Shown here piece by piece: positions 1 through 8,507 of a DNA stretch of 64,000 bases; the first letter of the stretch is position 1, and each line of letters opens with the position of its first letter. Below the pieces are notes generated by a model. That model saw only the letters and a program-made list of their open reading frames with translations. It made no database searches and had not been told where the DNA came from. The stretch covers positions 1-64,000 of the forward strand of contig JAJXZJ010000007.1 in NCBI GenBank assembly GCA_021780105.1, given 5' to 3'. This DNA comes from a bacterium (GTDB lineage: Bacteria; Verrucomicrobiota; Verrucomicrobiia; Limisphaerales; J093). The position numbers and the translations under genes are program-made.

Positions 1-551
1 ATGAACGCCCGGATTGGCAGACATCTTTCATCGAACGGCTCCACTTGCTCGAAGCCGAAGGCGTGGACGCCGTGGTGCTGCACCCGCGGTTCTTCGAGGA
101 GAAGTTCAAGCGCCGCGCCCGGCTCGAACTCCTTCCCTGGGTCGCGTCGCTGACCCGCCTGCCGCTGATCGCCAACGGCGACATCACCGGGCCGGACTTC
201 GTCCGCGCCCACGCCCCGCACCTGCAAGCCGCCGCCGGCATCATGCTTGGCCGCATGGCCGTCGTGCAGCCGTGGGTCTTCGGCGCCTGGGATCATCCGG
301 CCGGCGTGGACCGCACCGCCGTCTGGAACCGGATGCTCGATTACGCGGCTGCGGATTTTCCGCCGGCGGTGGCGCTGCGGCGCCTCCAGATGTTCACCAA
401 GTATTTCGCTGCCAACTTCAAATTCGGTCACCAGTTTTACGTGGCCATCGCGAATGCGGCCTCGCTCGCCGAGGTCCGCGAGCGGGCAGGGGAGTTCTTC
501 GCCCATGAGCCGGCTCTCGCCGGCCAACCCACCGTCGGCCTCATCTGTTGA
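1..551 (+). CDS. tRNA-dihydrouridine synthase, 5' truncated by window edge
   Basis: Reading frame 3 is open from the first bases to the stop at 549-551, giving about 182 residues, so the true start lies before the window. The protein would reduce uridine to dihydrouridine in tRNA D-loops using FMN. Visible Dus-like features are WQTSFIERL near the start, GVDAVVLHPRFFEEKFKR (the segment where Dus proteins read 'HgRt...'), LPLIANGDI, and GIMLGRMAV in the FMN phosphate-binding region. The catalytic Cys region is outside the window. The C-terminal helical part (FTKYFAANFKFGHQFY) is complete. The assignment to the Dus family is good; the subfamily is not resolved. Confidence 0.8.
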   Translation, partial: ERPDWQTSFIERLHLLEAEGVDAVVLHPRFFEEKFKRRARLELLPWVASLTRLPLIANGDITGPDFVRAHAPHLQAAAGIMLGRMAVVQPWVFGAWDHPAGVDRTAVWNRMLDYAAADFPPAVALRRLQMFTKYFAANFKFGHQFYVAIANAASLAEVRERAGEFFAHEPALAGQPTVGLIC

Positions 552-635
552 CACGGGCGGGCGGCCCGCCAACGCTTCGGGAAGCCGCTTTCGCCGCGGC
601 TCGACTTCCCCGCGCCGGCTGCTAATTTCGCGCCG

Positions 636-1628
636 ATGGCTGCGCCGCTTTCCGCCTACACCTGCACGCTCGACCGCGCCCAAGCCGGCGAACTTCACGC
701 CTGGCTGGACGCCAACCACTGGCGTTTTCGCGAGGTTCCCTACGCGCGCTTTGCCGCGGAAAAGGACAAGGTGAACGTCGTCTTTTATGAGAGCGGCAAG
801 CTCGTCGTCCAAGGCAAGGGCACGCAGGAGTTCATCGAGTTCGTGCTCGAACCGCTCATCCTCAAGCAGGCCCGGCTCGGCTACGAGGCGGTGTTGAATC
901 CCGACCTGCTGCTGCCGCGGTTGGGCGTGGACGAAAGCGGCAAGGGCGACTTCTTCGGCCCGTTGTGCATCGCCGGCGTTTATGTCAACGAAGCCGTCGT
1001 GAAGGCCTGGCAGGACGCCGGCATCCGCGACTCGAAGAACATCTCCAGCGACCGGCAGATCGGCGTGCTGGCCCAACGCATTCGCGAGACTCCGGGCTGC
1101 GTGTTCAGCGTGGTGCCGATCGGCAACGAGGCTTACAACCGCCTTTACGCGAAGATGGGCAGCGTGAACCGCCTGCTCGCCTGGGGCCACGCCCGCGTCA
1201 TCGAGAACCTCATGCTCCAGCGCCACCGCATGGAGCCGCCGCCCGTGCGCGCCATCAGCGACCAGTTCGCGCACGACAAAGCGACGGTCGGCCGGGCGTT
1301 GATGAGTCTGGGCCGCGAAATCGAGCTGGTCCAACGCCATCGCGCGGAGGCCGACCTCGCCGTGGCCGCGGCTTCGATCCTGGCGCGCGACGAATTCGTG
1401 ACGCGGCTGGGCAAGCTCGAAAAACAGTTCAGCCTCGCGCTGCCGAAAGGCGCGTCGGCCGCTGTGGATGCCGCGGCGAAGGAATTCATCGCCCGCCACG
1501 GCGTGGAACAGTTGCCGGCGGTGGCGAAAACGCACTTCCGCACCGCGCTGCGGGCGCAGGGATTGCCGGAGCCGCCGAAGGTTGAATGGCGCCGCCCCGC
1601 GCGGCGTGAGTCCGGCGACGCGTCTTGA
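636..1628 (+). CDS. rnhC: ribonuclease HIII
   Basis: This 330-residue protein cleaves the RNA strand of RNA-DNA hybrids. Residues 1-85 look like the TBP-like substrate-binding domain typical of RNase HIII, followed by the RNase H catalytic domain at about 94-305. The signature GVDESGKGDFFGPL supplies D99 and E100, and AISDQF supplies D209. RNase HIII uses a DEDD site in which Glu replaces the second Asp of RNase HII, and that is what is seen. Length fits the family (about 300-330). The ATG at 636 is the natural start since the TBP-like domain follows at once. It is probably transcribed with the upstream dus-like gene (84 bp gap). Confidence 0.93.
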   Translation: MAAPLSAYTCTLDRAQAGELHAWLDANHWRFREVPYARFAAEKDKVNVVFYESGKLVVQGKGTQEFIEFVLEPLILKQARLGYEAVLNPDLLLPRLGVDESGKGDFFGPLCIAGVYVNEAVVKAWQDAGIRDSKNISSDRQIGVLAQRIRETPGCVFSVVPIGNEAYNRLYAKMGSVNRLLAWGHARVIENLMLQRHRMEPPPVRAISDQFAHDKATVGRALMSLGREIELVQRHRAEADLAVAAASILARDEFVTRLGKLEKQFSLALPKGASAAVDAAAKEFIARHGVEQLPAVAKTHFRTALRAQGLPEPPKVEWRRPARRESGDAS

Positions 1629-1877
1629 AGTGCCACGCATCGAGGGAAGACGCCAACCGTGCCGGACGTGGGACTGGCGCTGGGCGTTGGAAACGAGCTT
1701 GAACGGGCGGCGTGTTGATGGAGGCGTTGGATCCTTCTGCCGCGAAGTTTCTCCTCGGCTTTGGCCCAGACTGTGGGTTCGCAAGATCGTGTCGGGTATG
1801 CTGTTCGCGCCTCGACACATCGGCGGCGGGTCTGGCACAGTCGCGGTGTGGGCGTCTCGCTCAAGGCATTTGAAACC

Positions 1878-2453
1878 ATGAAGGACCGCGTCGCCGGTCA
1901 GCGTCGCGCCGCCGTGCCCGCGCTGGGAAGCGACCTGCGGTCGCCGGCCAAACACGCCGTCATTCTAGGCATTGACCCCTCGTTGCGCGGCACCGGCTAC
2001 GGCGTCATCCGCGTCGGCCGGCCGGCACCGGTGGCATTGGCGCAGGGCGTGGTCGCCTGCCCGGCGGGTTGGGCGCGCTCGCGTTGCCTGCTGCGGATTG
2101 CCGAGGTTATTCGCGACGTGGCGCGGCAATTCCAGCCAACGGCGTGTGCCATCGAAGGCTTGTTTTACGCGCAAAACCTGCAAACGGCGCTGATCATGGG
2201 CGAGGCGCGCGGCGCCAGCCTGGTGGCGGCGGCCGGCGCCGGATTGGAGATTTTCGAAATCGCTCCGCGCAAGGTCAAACAAGCGATCGTCGGCTACGGT
2301 GCGGCGCAGAAACTTGCCGTGGCGCGCATGGTTCAACGGCTGCTTCAACTGCCGGAGCCACCCGCGCCCGACGCCGCGGACGCGCTGGCGCTGGCGCTCG
2401 CCTTCGCGCAGGAACACGGCCGCTACTCGCTCACGCCGCTGAAACAGATTTAG
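1878..2453 (+). CDS. ruvC: crossover junction endodeoxyribonuclease RuvC
   Basis: RuvC resolves Holliday junctions by paired nicks, working with RuvAB. The conserved acidic residues are visible: D33 in LGIDPSLRGTGYG, E93 in AIEGLFYAQN, and D165/D168 in PDAADALALAL. The ATG at 1878 gives 191 residues, about 25 longer at the N terminus than typical RuvC. A GTG at 1914 (residue 13) is an alternative start. A much longer reading from 1761 has no family support. It lies 7 bp upstream of ruvA in the same direction, so the two are almost certainly cotranscribed. No ruvB is in the window. Confidence 0.93.
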   Translation: MKDRVAGQRRAAVPALGSDLRSPAKHAVILGIDPSLRGTGYGVIRVGRPAPVALAQGVVACPAGWARSRCLLRIAEVIRDVARQFQPTACAIEGLFYAQNLQTALIMGEARGASLVAAAGAGLEIFEIAPRKVKQAIVGYGAAQKLAVARMVQRLLQLPEPPAPDAADALALALAFAQEHGRYSLTPLKQI

Positions 2454-2460
2454 CCTGCCC

Positions 2461-3069
2461 ATGATCGCCTTTCTCCACGGCAAACTGGTTGATGCGCTGC
2501 CTACGCAGGTGACGGTGGACGTTGTCGGCGTCGGCTACGAGGTGCTCATTCCGCTTTCGTCCTACGACAAGCTGCCCGCGCCGGGCGGCGAGGTGACGTT
2601 GCTCACCCACCTGGCGATCCGCGAGGACGCGCACGTGCTTTACGGCTTTGCGACGGCGGCGGAGCGCGACCTGTTCCGGCTGCTGATCAACACGGTGAGC
2701 GGCATCGGGCCGAAAATCGCGTTGAACGTGCTCAGCGGCATGACGCCGACGGTCTTCCGCGGCGCGGTGGCGGGCGGCGATGTGAAGGCGCTGTCGCGCA
2801 TCAGCGGCGTCGGCCGGAAAACCGCGGAGCGGATCGTGGTCGAACTGAAGGACAAGATTGGCGCGGCGGGCGCGTGGGAGGCGAGCAGCGCGGCGCGCGC
2901 CCTGGGGCCGGAGGAACAGAAGTCGAATGACGCCGTGCTGGCGCTGCTGGCGCTGGGCTTCAAACCGGTTGAGGCGCACGACGCCGTGCGCGCGGCGCTG
3001 GCCGTGCTCGGCGCCACGGCGACGGTGGAGGAAATCGTCCGCGCCGCCTTGAAAGGGGGGGCACGATGA
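2461..3069 (+). CDS. ruvA: Holliday junction branch migration complex subunit RuvA
   Basis: RuvA binds four-way junctions as a tetramer and loads the RuvB motor. The 202-residue length is normal. Domain I starts with MIAFLHGKL and contains VDVVGVGYEVLIP. Domain II carries two helix-hairpin-helix motifs, LINTVSGIGPKIALNVLSG and ISGVGRKTAERIVVELKDK. The C-terminal domain III, which contacts RuvB, is seen as NDAVLALLALGFKPVEA. The stop codon overlaps the start of the following acyltransferase gene (ATGA at 3066-3069), indicating translational coupling in a ruvC-ruvA-acyltransferase operon. Confidence 0.95.
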   Translation: MIAFLHGKLVDALPTQVTVDVVGVGYEVLIPLSSYDKLPAPGGEVTLLTHLAIREDAHVLYGFATAAERDLFRLLINTVSGIGPKIALNVLSGMTPTVFRGAVAGGDVKALSRISGVGRKTAERIVVELKDKIGAAGAWEASSAARALGPEEQKSNDAVLALLALGFKPVEAHDAVRAALAVLGATATVEEIVRAALKGGAR

Positions 3070-3776
3070 CGGAGCCAAGCCCGGAGGTCGGCGTCCCCAA
3101 AGCCAGACCACGCGTCGTGATTCCGGAAAAAGCGACGCTGGGTGGACGGCTGGCGGCCCGGCTGATTTTTCTTGCCGTGCGGAGCATGGACGCCACGTTG
3201 CGGTATGAGTTGGAGGATCCAGCGCATTCGCTGCCAGAGGTGTTGGCGCGGCCGGCGATCTTCGCGATCTGGCACAACCGGCTGGCCTTGTCGCTCATGC
3301 TTTACCGGCGGTATGTGCTGCGACGCACGGAGGGCCGGCGCATGGCCGCCATCGTCAGCGCCAGCCGCGACGGCGGCATGCTGGCGCGGGCGCTGGAGCT
3401 GTTCCGCGTCCAGCCCGTGCGCGGTTCGTCGAGCCGGCGCGGCGCGCGGGCGATGCTGGAAATGACCGCGTGGGCTGAGCGCGGCTATGATCTGGCCGTC
3501 ACGCCTGACGGGCCGCGCGGGCCGCGGTATGTGGTGCAGGGCGGGGTGGTCGCGGCCGCTCAACTGACGGGCCTGCCCATTCTGCCGGTCAGCGTGCATA
3601 TCCTCTGGAAGCGTCAATTTCGCAGTTGGGACGGGTTCCAGTTGCCACTGCCTTTCAGCCGCTGCCGCGTGCGCATGGGTTCCCTGGTCCGCGTGCCGCG
3701 CGACCTTTCCGAGGCGGAGCACGAGACGTTCCGGCAGTTGGTCGAGACGCGCTTGCGGGCGCTGACGCAAGACTGA
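3066..3776 (+). CDS. DUF374-type lysophospholipid acyltransferase-like protein
   Basis: This 236-residue protein matches the DUF374 branch of the glycerophospholipid acyltransferase superfamily. Family landmarks are IWHNRLALS (the 'WHgr' block), SRDGGMLARALE, VRGSSSRRGARAMLE, VTPDGPRGPRYVVQ and GLPILPVSVH. Family knowledge suggests acyl transfer to a lipid or lipid A precursor at the inner membrane; the substrate is not known. An N-terminal hydrophobic stretch (LAARLIFLAVRSM) may associate with the membrane. It overlaps the ruvA stop by 4 bp and so is the last gene of that operon, but nothing in its family ties it to recombination. Confidence 0.85.
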   Translation: MTEPSPEVGVPKARPRVVIPEKATLGGRLAARLIFLAVRSMDATLRYELEDPAHSLPEVLARPAIFAIWHNRLALSLMLYRRYVLRRTEGRRMAAIVSASRDGGMLARALELFRVQPVRGSSSRRGARAMLEMTAWAERGYDLAVTPDGPRGPRYVVQGGVVAAAQLTGLPILPVSVHILWKRQFRSWDGFQLPLPFSRCRVRMGSLVRVPRDLSEAEHETFRQLVETRLRALTQD

Positions 3777-3798
3777 TCGGCGCAGACGTTGAACCGGA

Positions 3799-4953
3799 TC
3801 AGTGTGCGAGCGCCTGGGCGAGATGCGGCGAGTAGAGCTTGGGTTCCAGCAGGAAGGAATCGTGGCCTTTGTCCGAGTGAACGGTGATCCACATGTGCGG
3901 CACGTGCGCCCGTTTCAACAGGCCGACGAGGCGGGCCTGCTCCGCCGGGTAAAAGGAGACATCCGAATCAATGCTGAACACCAGGAATTCCTGGCCGCGG
4001 CAACGCTCGAATAATTCGGTGAAACTGCCCGCGCCGGCCTCGCCCACCAGGTCGAACCACTGCCAGGCGTCGAGGATGCGCAGGTAGGTGTTCGCGTCGA
4101 AACGTTTCACGAACTTCTCGCCCTGATAGAGCATGTAGGACTCCACCGGACTGTTCATCTCATACCAGCCAAACGGCGGTTTCTGGCTGACGACTTCGTT
4201 GCGGGCGCGTTCGCGCAGGGTGTCGAGCGAGATGAAGGTCTTGTGCGCGATGCGCCGGGCCAGCGCGAGACCGATGTCCGGCCGCGAGCCGTCGCCGTAA
4301 TCGCCGCTGCGGAAGTTCGGGTCGGCCTCGATGGCGGTGACCTGTTCGAAGTTAAGGATGCGCTGGTAAATGGTCGTTTCCACGCCGGTGCCGATGAGCA
4401 CCACGGTTTGCACCCGCTCCGGGTAACGCGTGGCGGTGAGTTGCGCAAGAAATCCGCCGATCGAGGCGCCGATCACCGCGCGGAGCTGCCGCACGCCTAG
4501 GTGGTCGAGCAGCTTCATCTGCGAATCCACGATGTCGCTCATGCGCAAGACGGGGAACGCCGGTCCCCACGGCCGGCCGGTGGCGGGGTTTACGGAAGCC
4601 GGACCGGTGGAGCCGTAGCAGCCGCCGAGGTAATTGGCGCAAACGACGCAGAACCGTCGTGTGTCCAGCGCCTTGCCGGGACCGATGAAGCCGTCCCACC
4701 AGCCGGTCTGAACTTCGTCCGTCCAGCGGCCGTTGAGGCCGGGCACTTCCAGGTTGGTGCCCGCGGCATGCTGGCTGCCGGTCATCGCATGGTAAAGCAG
4801 GATGACGTTCGAGCCGTCGGCGTTGATGCGGCCGTAGGTTTCGTAGGCCAGGGTGAAACGATCCAGTTTGCCGCCGACACGCAGCGGCATCGGCTTCCGC
4901 AGTTGGTGAAACTCGAAAAATCGCGTGCGAACGTTGCCAATGGAACCGGTCAT
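3799..4953 (-). CDS. metX: homoserine O-acetyltransferase (MetX)
   Basis: MetX transfers an acetyl group from acetyl-CoA to L-homoserine in methionine synthesis. It has the alpha/beta hydrolase fold with the oxyanion segment ILLYHAMTGS. The catalytic triad is visible as S164 in GASIGG, D331 in FSIDSDVSFYP and H364 in DKGHDSF. The ATG at 4953 (384 residues) is chosen because the longer frame runs upstream through the tRNA-His gene. MetX and succinyl-transferring enzymes cannot be told apart safely by fold alone. It lies downstream of tRNA-His on the same strand and converges on the acyltransferase gene. No SAM riboswitch is evident upstream. Confidence 0.92.
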   Translation of the reverse strand: MTGSIGNVRTRFFEFHQLRKPMPLRVGGKLDRFTLAYETYGRINADGSNVILLYHAMTGSQHAAGTNLEVPGLNGRWTDEVQTGWWDGFIGPGKALDTRRFCVVCANYLGGCYGSTGPASVNPATGRPWGPAFPVLRMSDIVDSQMKLLDHLGVRQLRAVIGASIGGFLAQLTATRYPERVQTVVLIGTGVETTIYQRILNFEQVTAIEADPNFRSGDYGDGSRPDIGLALARRIAHKTFISLDTLRERARNEVVSQKPPFGWYEMNSPVESYMLYQGEKFVKRFDANTYLRILDAWQWFDLVGEAGAGSFTELFERCRGQEFLVFSIDSDVSFYPAEQARLVGLLKRAHVPHMWITVHSDKGHDSFLLEPKLYSPHLAQALAH

Positions 4954-5085
4954 AACAAAACGCGGCCAGTGTGGAACCGCCGTGGCGCCAGCGCAAGCGC
5001 GCGATGCGCAGATTGTTCCGCGGGGGCCGCTGCCGCCGGCGATGGCCGAAGGATGCCGCCAGCGCGCCCGCGGGAATGGGGAGGT

Positions 5086-5163
5086 TGGGGTGGCTGACGG
5101 GATTTGAACCCGCGACAACCAGATCCACAATCTGGAGCTCTAACCAGGCTGAGCTACAGCCAC
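5086..5163 (-). tRNA. tRNA-His (GTG)
   Basis: Read on the minus strand, the sequence folds as a cloverleaf with acceptor arms GTGGCTG and CAGCCAC, D arm GCTC/GAGC, anticodon stem CCAGA/TCTGG with loop TTGTGGA, and T arm GCGGG/CCCGT around TTCAAAT. The anticodon is GTG. The discriminator is C, and the base before position 1 (5164) is G, which gives the G-1:C73 pair diagnostic of tRNA-His. CCA is encoded at 5086-5088. It sits between a membrane-protein gene and metX, all on the minus strand. Confidence 0.97.
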
Positions 5164-5210
5164 CAACCGGCGGCACGCTAGATTTCCCGCCGTGCAGCGT
5201 CAACTTGATT

Positions 5211-6167
5211 TCAAGCCGGTGGCGGTGCGAACGGCGGCGGCAAGGGCGGTTGCAGCGTTTCGCCAAAGAATCGCCAGGACGGCCCCAGTTGCTCCAGGAA
5301 GCACAGGGAATAACTCCGCTTGAACACAAACAGCGGCAGCAGAATCACCGTGCCGAGGTATGGCAGCGCTGCGAGGCAGCACGTGAGGCAGGTGGCCACC
5401 AACGCAATGATCCCGACGGCGACGGCCAGCATGATTTTCACCAGGAAATACAGGAAGATCGTGACAGCGTGGTCCGCGAGGATTTCACGCCGCACGATCC
5501 CCCACGCCGCCAGCACGCGTTCCCCGCGCAAATACATCGTCGGCACCACGAAATCCTCCAGCAAGACCTCGACGATCGCGCAAAGGGAGATCGCCACACA
5601 CAGGAGTGGCAGGCCGATGATCAACGCCAGGCCCGTCCCAATCCCCCAATGCCCCGCCCGCATGTCCGGCCAGGCCAGCACCAGACCGGCGCCGATGATG
5701 CCGAAGATCACGGCGGAGGCAATCAAGCCGAACACCAACGAGAATAGAAACAGACTGTTGCCCTGCACGGCAAACTGGGTCCACGGCTCGGATACCGCGG
5801 CACGGTTGCGCACCACGCCATCGAGAAACATGAACCTGCCCCGGCTGCGCAACCACGTAAACAGCACGCCGAGCACGACGGCGAGGAACAACACGATGGC
5901 GCCCACAACGACGACCAGCAGCAGGTGAAACTTTACCCAGTCCGCCGCCGCGCCCATCTCCGACGCGAAGCCGCCGCCATGAAACGGGCCGTGGCGGTCG
6001 TTGTAACTTCGATGATAGCTGCCGCCGTAGCCGCCGCCTTCGCCGAGGTAGGCGAGAAAGGCGCAAAAGCCCAGCACGAACCATTTGCTGACATCGAACG
6101 GACGGAACAGGATGACTTTGACACGCTCGACGGCGTGTTCGACGGGGTCCATTACGGAGAGGTTCAT
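5211..6167 (-). CDS. multi-pass membrane protein of unknown function
   Basis: This 318-residue protein has about six predicted hydrophobic segments (for example WFVLGFCAFLAYLG, LLLVVVVGAIVLFLAVVLGVLF, LFLFSLVFGLIASAVIFGIIGAGLVL, LALIIGLPLLCVAISLCAIVEVL and LVKIMLAVAVGIIALVATCLTCCLAAL). A Gly/Tyr/His-rich loop follows the first segment, and the C-terminal tail is proline-rich. The segment order resembles bacterial proteins annotated only as hypothetical membrane proteins, and I do not recognise an active site. It is transcribed away from pyrD and toward tRNA-His. The start could be the ATG at 6167 or the in-frame ATG at 6152. Confidence 0.75.
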   Translation of the reverse strand: MNLSVMDPVEHAVERVKVILFRPFDVSKWFVLGFCAFLAYLGEGGGYGGSYHRSYNDRHGPFHGGGFASEMGAAADWVKFHLLLVVVVGAIVLFLAVVLGVLFTWLRSRGRFMFLDGVVRNRAAVSEPWTQFAVQGNSLFLFSLVFGLIASAVIFGIIGAGLVLAWPDMRAGHWGIGTGLALIIGLPLLCVAISLCAIVEVLLEDFVVPTMYLRGERVLAAWGIVRREILADHAVTIFLYFLVKIMLAVAVGIIALVATCLTCCLAALPYLGTVILLPLFVFKRSYSLCFLEQLGPSWRFFGETLQPPLPPPFAPPPA

Positions 6168-6461
6168 GGCGAAAACAGGTTTGCCGGTTTGGTCGAATCA
6201 CCCAACAGCGCCACTTCGCGCTGCTTTGAGTGAAGCTGCTTATACCGCATCGGCCGGCCGGCTGTCCATCCTTGTATCGGCCGGCGAACCGGCAGGACCG
6301 GATGCCAGACTGGCCGGAAAGGAAGATGATTAACCGTTGCCAAGCGGTCTCAAACGAGGAACGCTCACCGCCGTGCCGCGACAATGTAAATTGAACCGCT
6401 CCGGCCGATGGCAACGAACCAGGGTGGTCGAGCTTGTGCCGTTTGGTTTGGAGGTGACGCG

Positions 6462-7460
6462 TTGAACCTCTCCGTCCAGCTCGGCAAACTGACGCTGCAA
6501 AACCCCGTCACCGTCGCCTCCGGCACCTTCGGCTACGGCGTCGAATACGCGCAGCTCCTCGACCTCAACCAGCTCGGCGCGGTGACGGTGAAAGGCATCC
6601 GGCTGCACCCCGTCCGCGGCAATCCCACGCCGCGCACCGCCGAAGTCACCAGCGGCCTGCTTAATGCCATCGGCCTCCAAGGTCCCGGCGTGGACGGTTT
6701 CATCCAAAAATACTGGCCGTTCCTCAAGGGACTGCGCGTCCCGACCATCATCAACATCTGGGGCACGACGGTTGAGGAATACGCCGAGGTGGCCCGGCGA
6801 TTCGACGCCCTCGGCGGCGTCGGCGCGCTGGAACTGAACGTCTCCTGCCCGAACATCAAGGAAGGCGGCGCCCAGTTCGGCACGGACTGTCACCTCCTCG
6901 CCCAGGTTGTTGCCGCGTGCCGCCGGGCCACCGCCCTGCCGCTCATCACCAAGCTCAGTCCGAACGTCGTCAGCATCGCACCTTACGCGAAAGCCGCCGA
7001 AGACGCCGGCAGCGACGCGCTGGCCATCACCAACTCCTATCCGGCGATGGCCATTGACATCGAAACCCGCCGCCCGAGGCTCGCGAACGTCACCGGCGGC
7101 CTCACCGGCCCATGCATCAAGCCCATCGCGATCAAGCTTGTCTGGGAAGCGGCGAAGGCGGTGAAGATTCCCATCATCGGCATGGGCGGCGTCCAGACGG
7201 CGGCGGATGCCATCGAGTTCATGATGGCCGGCGCGACGGCCGTGGCCGTGGGCACGGCGAATTTCTACGAACCGCAGACCGCCTTGACCGTCATCGCCGG
7301 CCTCCGCGCATTCATGGAGCGCAACCAAATCCAGGACGTGAGCGAACTCGTGGGCAGCGTGCAAACGCCCGGGCGCAAGTCGGCCCCGGCTACGGCCAAC
7401 CGGCCCGCCAAATCCCCGGTTGAAAACCCGCCGGCCGGCGGCTACGTTGGCCCGCAGTGA
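6462..7460 (+). CDS. pyrD: dihydroorotate dehydrogenase, class 1 type
   Basis: PyrD oxidises dihydroorotate to orotate in pyrimidine synthesis. The chosen start is the TTG at 6462, because GGAGG at 6450-6454 lies 7 nt upstream and LNLSVQLGKLTLQNP begins the family homology at once. An ATG at 6408 would add 18 unsupported residues. Landmarks are VASGTFGYG, KGIRLHPVRGN, NAIGLQGPG, the catalytic Cys loop NVSCPN (Cys marks cytosolic class 1; class 2 uses Ser), and the FMN phosphate site IGMGGVQTAADA...GATAVAVGTA. This pattern suggests the NAD-linked 1B form, but no pyrK is adjacent. The last roughly 35 residues are an Ala/Pro-rich tail outside the usual domain. The stop overlaps the GTG start of the next gene. 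Confidence 0.92.
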   Translation: MNLSVQLGKLTLQNPVTVASGTFGYGVEYAQLLDLNQLGAVTVKGIRLHPVRGNPTPRTAEVTSGLLNAIGLQGPGVDGFIQKYWPFLKGLRVPTIINIWGTTVEEYAEVARRFDALGGVGALELNVSCPNIKEGGAQFGTDCHLLAQVVAACRRATALPLITKLSPNVVSIAPYAKAAEDAGSDALAITNSYPAMAIDIETRRPRLANVTGGLTGPCIKPIAIKLVWEAAKAVKIPIIGMGGVQTAADAIEFMMAGATAVAVGTANFYEPQTALTVIAGLRAFMERNQIQDVSELVGSVQTPGRKSAPATANRPAKSPVENPPAGGYVGPQ

Positions 7461-8401
7461 GTGTTTCGGATCGTTCCTACATGCGCACGCCGCCGGAGGC
7501 GACACGTTGGCGCCCCCGGCTTTCGACCAGCGCGTGGATCATCGTTATCAATGTGCTGTTCTACGCGGCGCAACTGGTGGTCCCCCTGGCGGGCGGCGGC
7601 TCGGAACGCGCCGCGCCGCATCTGGAAACGTATCTCGCGTTGTATCCGGGCGATTTGTTGAAGGGTTACCTCTGGCAGCTCGTCACCTTCCAGCTTCTGC
7701 ATGGCGGCATCCTCCACATCACGCTCAACTGCGCGATGCTCTACATGTTTGGCCGGCCGGTGGAGGACGCGATTGGCCGCGTGAATTTCCTCATCCTCTA
7801 TTTCGGCAGCGGCGCCTTCGGCGGCCTGGTGCAGGCGGGAGCGAGCCTGATGTTTCCGACGCATTTTGGCTACCTGCCGGGGTTCGGGTTTCCGCCGGTC
7901 GTCGGGGCGTCGGCGGGCGTGTTCGGGTTGATCGCCGCGTTCGCGTTGCTGAACGCCGAACTTCCCATCACGACGCTCATCGCCTTCATCATCCCCGTCA
8001 CCATGCGGGCGAAATACCTCATCGTGGCCGAGCTGCTGGTGGCCGTGTTTGGGATATTGCATCCGGTGGACAACGTGGCGCATGCCGCGCATCTGGGCGG
8101 CATCCTGGCCGGCCTGGCTTACGTCCGCTTCGGACTCAACCGCCAGCACCGGTCGTTTGCCTGGTCCGGGTGGCGTGTCATCGCCCGCCGGCGACCGGAG
8201 CTGGTCAAGACCCCCGCGGCCCGCAGCGCCGCCGGCTGGCAACAGCCCGCGCCTCCGACCGAGGAAATCCCGCCGGCCGAGTTCATCAGCAAGGAGGTTG
8301 ACCCGATCCTCGACAAGATTTCGGCCCACGGCATTCAAAGCCTCACCCCGCGCGAGCGGCGCATTCTTGAACTGGCCCGCGAGAAAATGCGGCATTCGTA
8401 A
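7457..8401 (+). CDS. rhomboid-family intramembrane serine protease
   Basis: This 314-residue protein carries six or more transmembrane segments with the rhomboid dyad: Ser in VVGASAGVFGLIAAF and His in NVAHAAHLGGILAGL. The upstream segment LLHGGILHITLNCAMLYMFGRPVE matches the conserved 'H...N...G..lE' block of rhomboids. Rhomboids cleave membrane proteins within the bilayer; the substrate here is unknown. The C-terminal cytoplasmic tail (about residues 265-314) ends in a compact helical segment, VDPILDKISAHGIQSLTPRE, seen in other bacterial rhomboids as a separate small domain. The GTG start at 7457 overlaps the pyrD stop; an ATG at 7481 is an alternative. Confidence 0.9.
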   Translation: MSVSDRSYMRTPPEATRWRPRLSTSAWIIVINVLFYAAQLVVPLAGGGSERAAPHLETYLALYPGDLLKGYLWQLVTFQLLHGGILHITLNCAMLYMFGRPVEDAIGRVNFLILYFGSGAFGGLVQAGASLMFPTHFGYLPGFGFPPVVGASAGVFGLIAAFALLNAELPITTLIAFIIPVTMRAKYLIVAELLVAVFGILHPVDNVAHAAHLGGILAGLAYVRFGLNRQHRSFAWSGWRVIARRRPELVKTPAARSAAGWQQPAPPTEEIPPAEFISKEVDPILDKISAHGIQSLTPRERRILELAREKMRHS

Positions 8402-8507
8402 GCCGGCCGGAAACCGACTTGGCCAGCCGCTCCGGCGCGGGCGAGTCCCGGAACTTCGCCCGGGTGCGGGTGTTTAACCGGCGAATGGATTGCCGCCCAA
8501 CAATGCC

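Noticed and set aside
1761..1877. Longer RuvC start
   Set aside because: The extra 39 residues have no RuvC similarity; the ATG at 1878 fits better.
4954..5085. SAM riboswitch ahead of metX
   Set aside because: I found no paired helices with the conserved core of known SAM classes; the space before metX is mostly GC-rich and follows a tRNA.
4954..5130. N-terminal extension of MetX
   Set aside because: The extension would run through the tRNA-His gene; MetX homology begins after the ATG at 4953.
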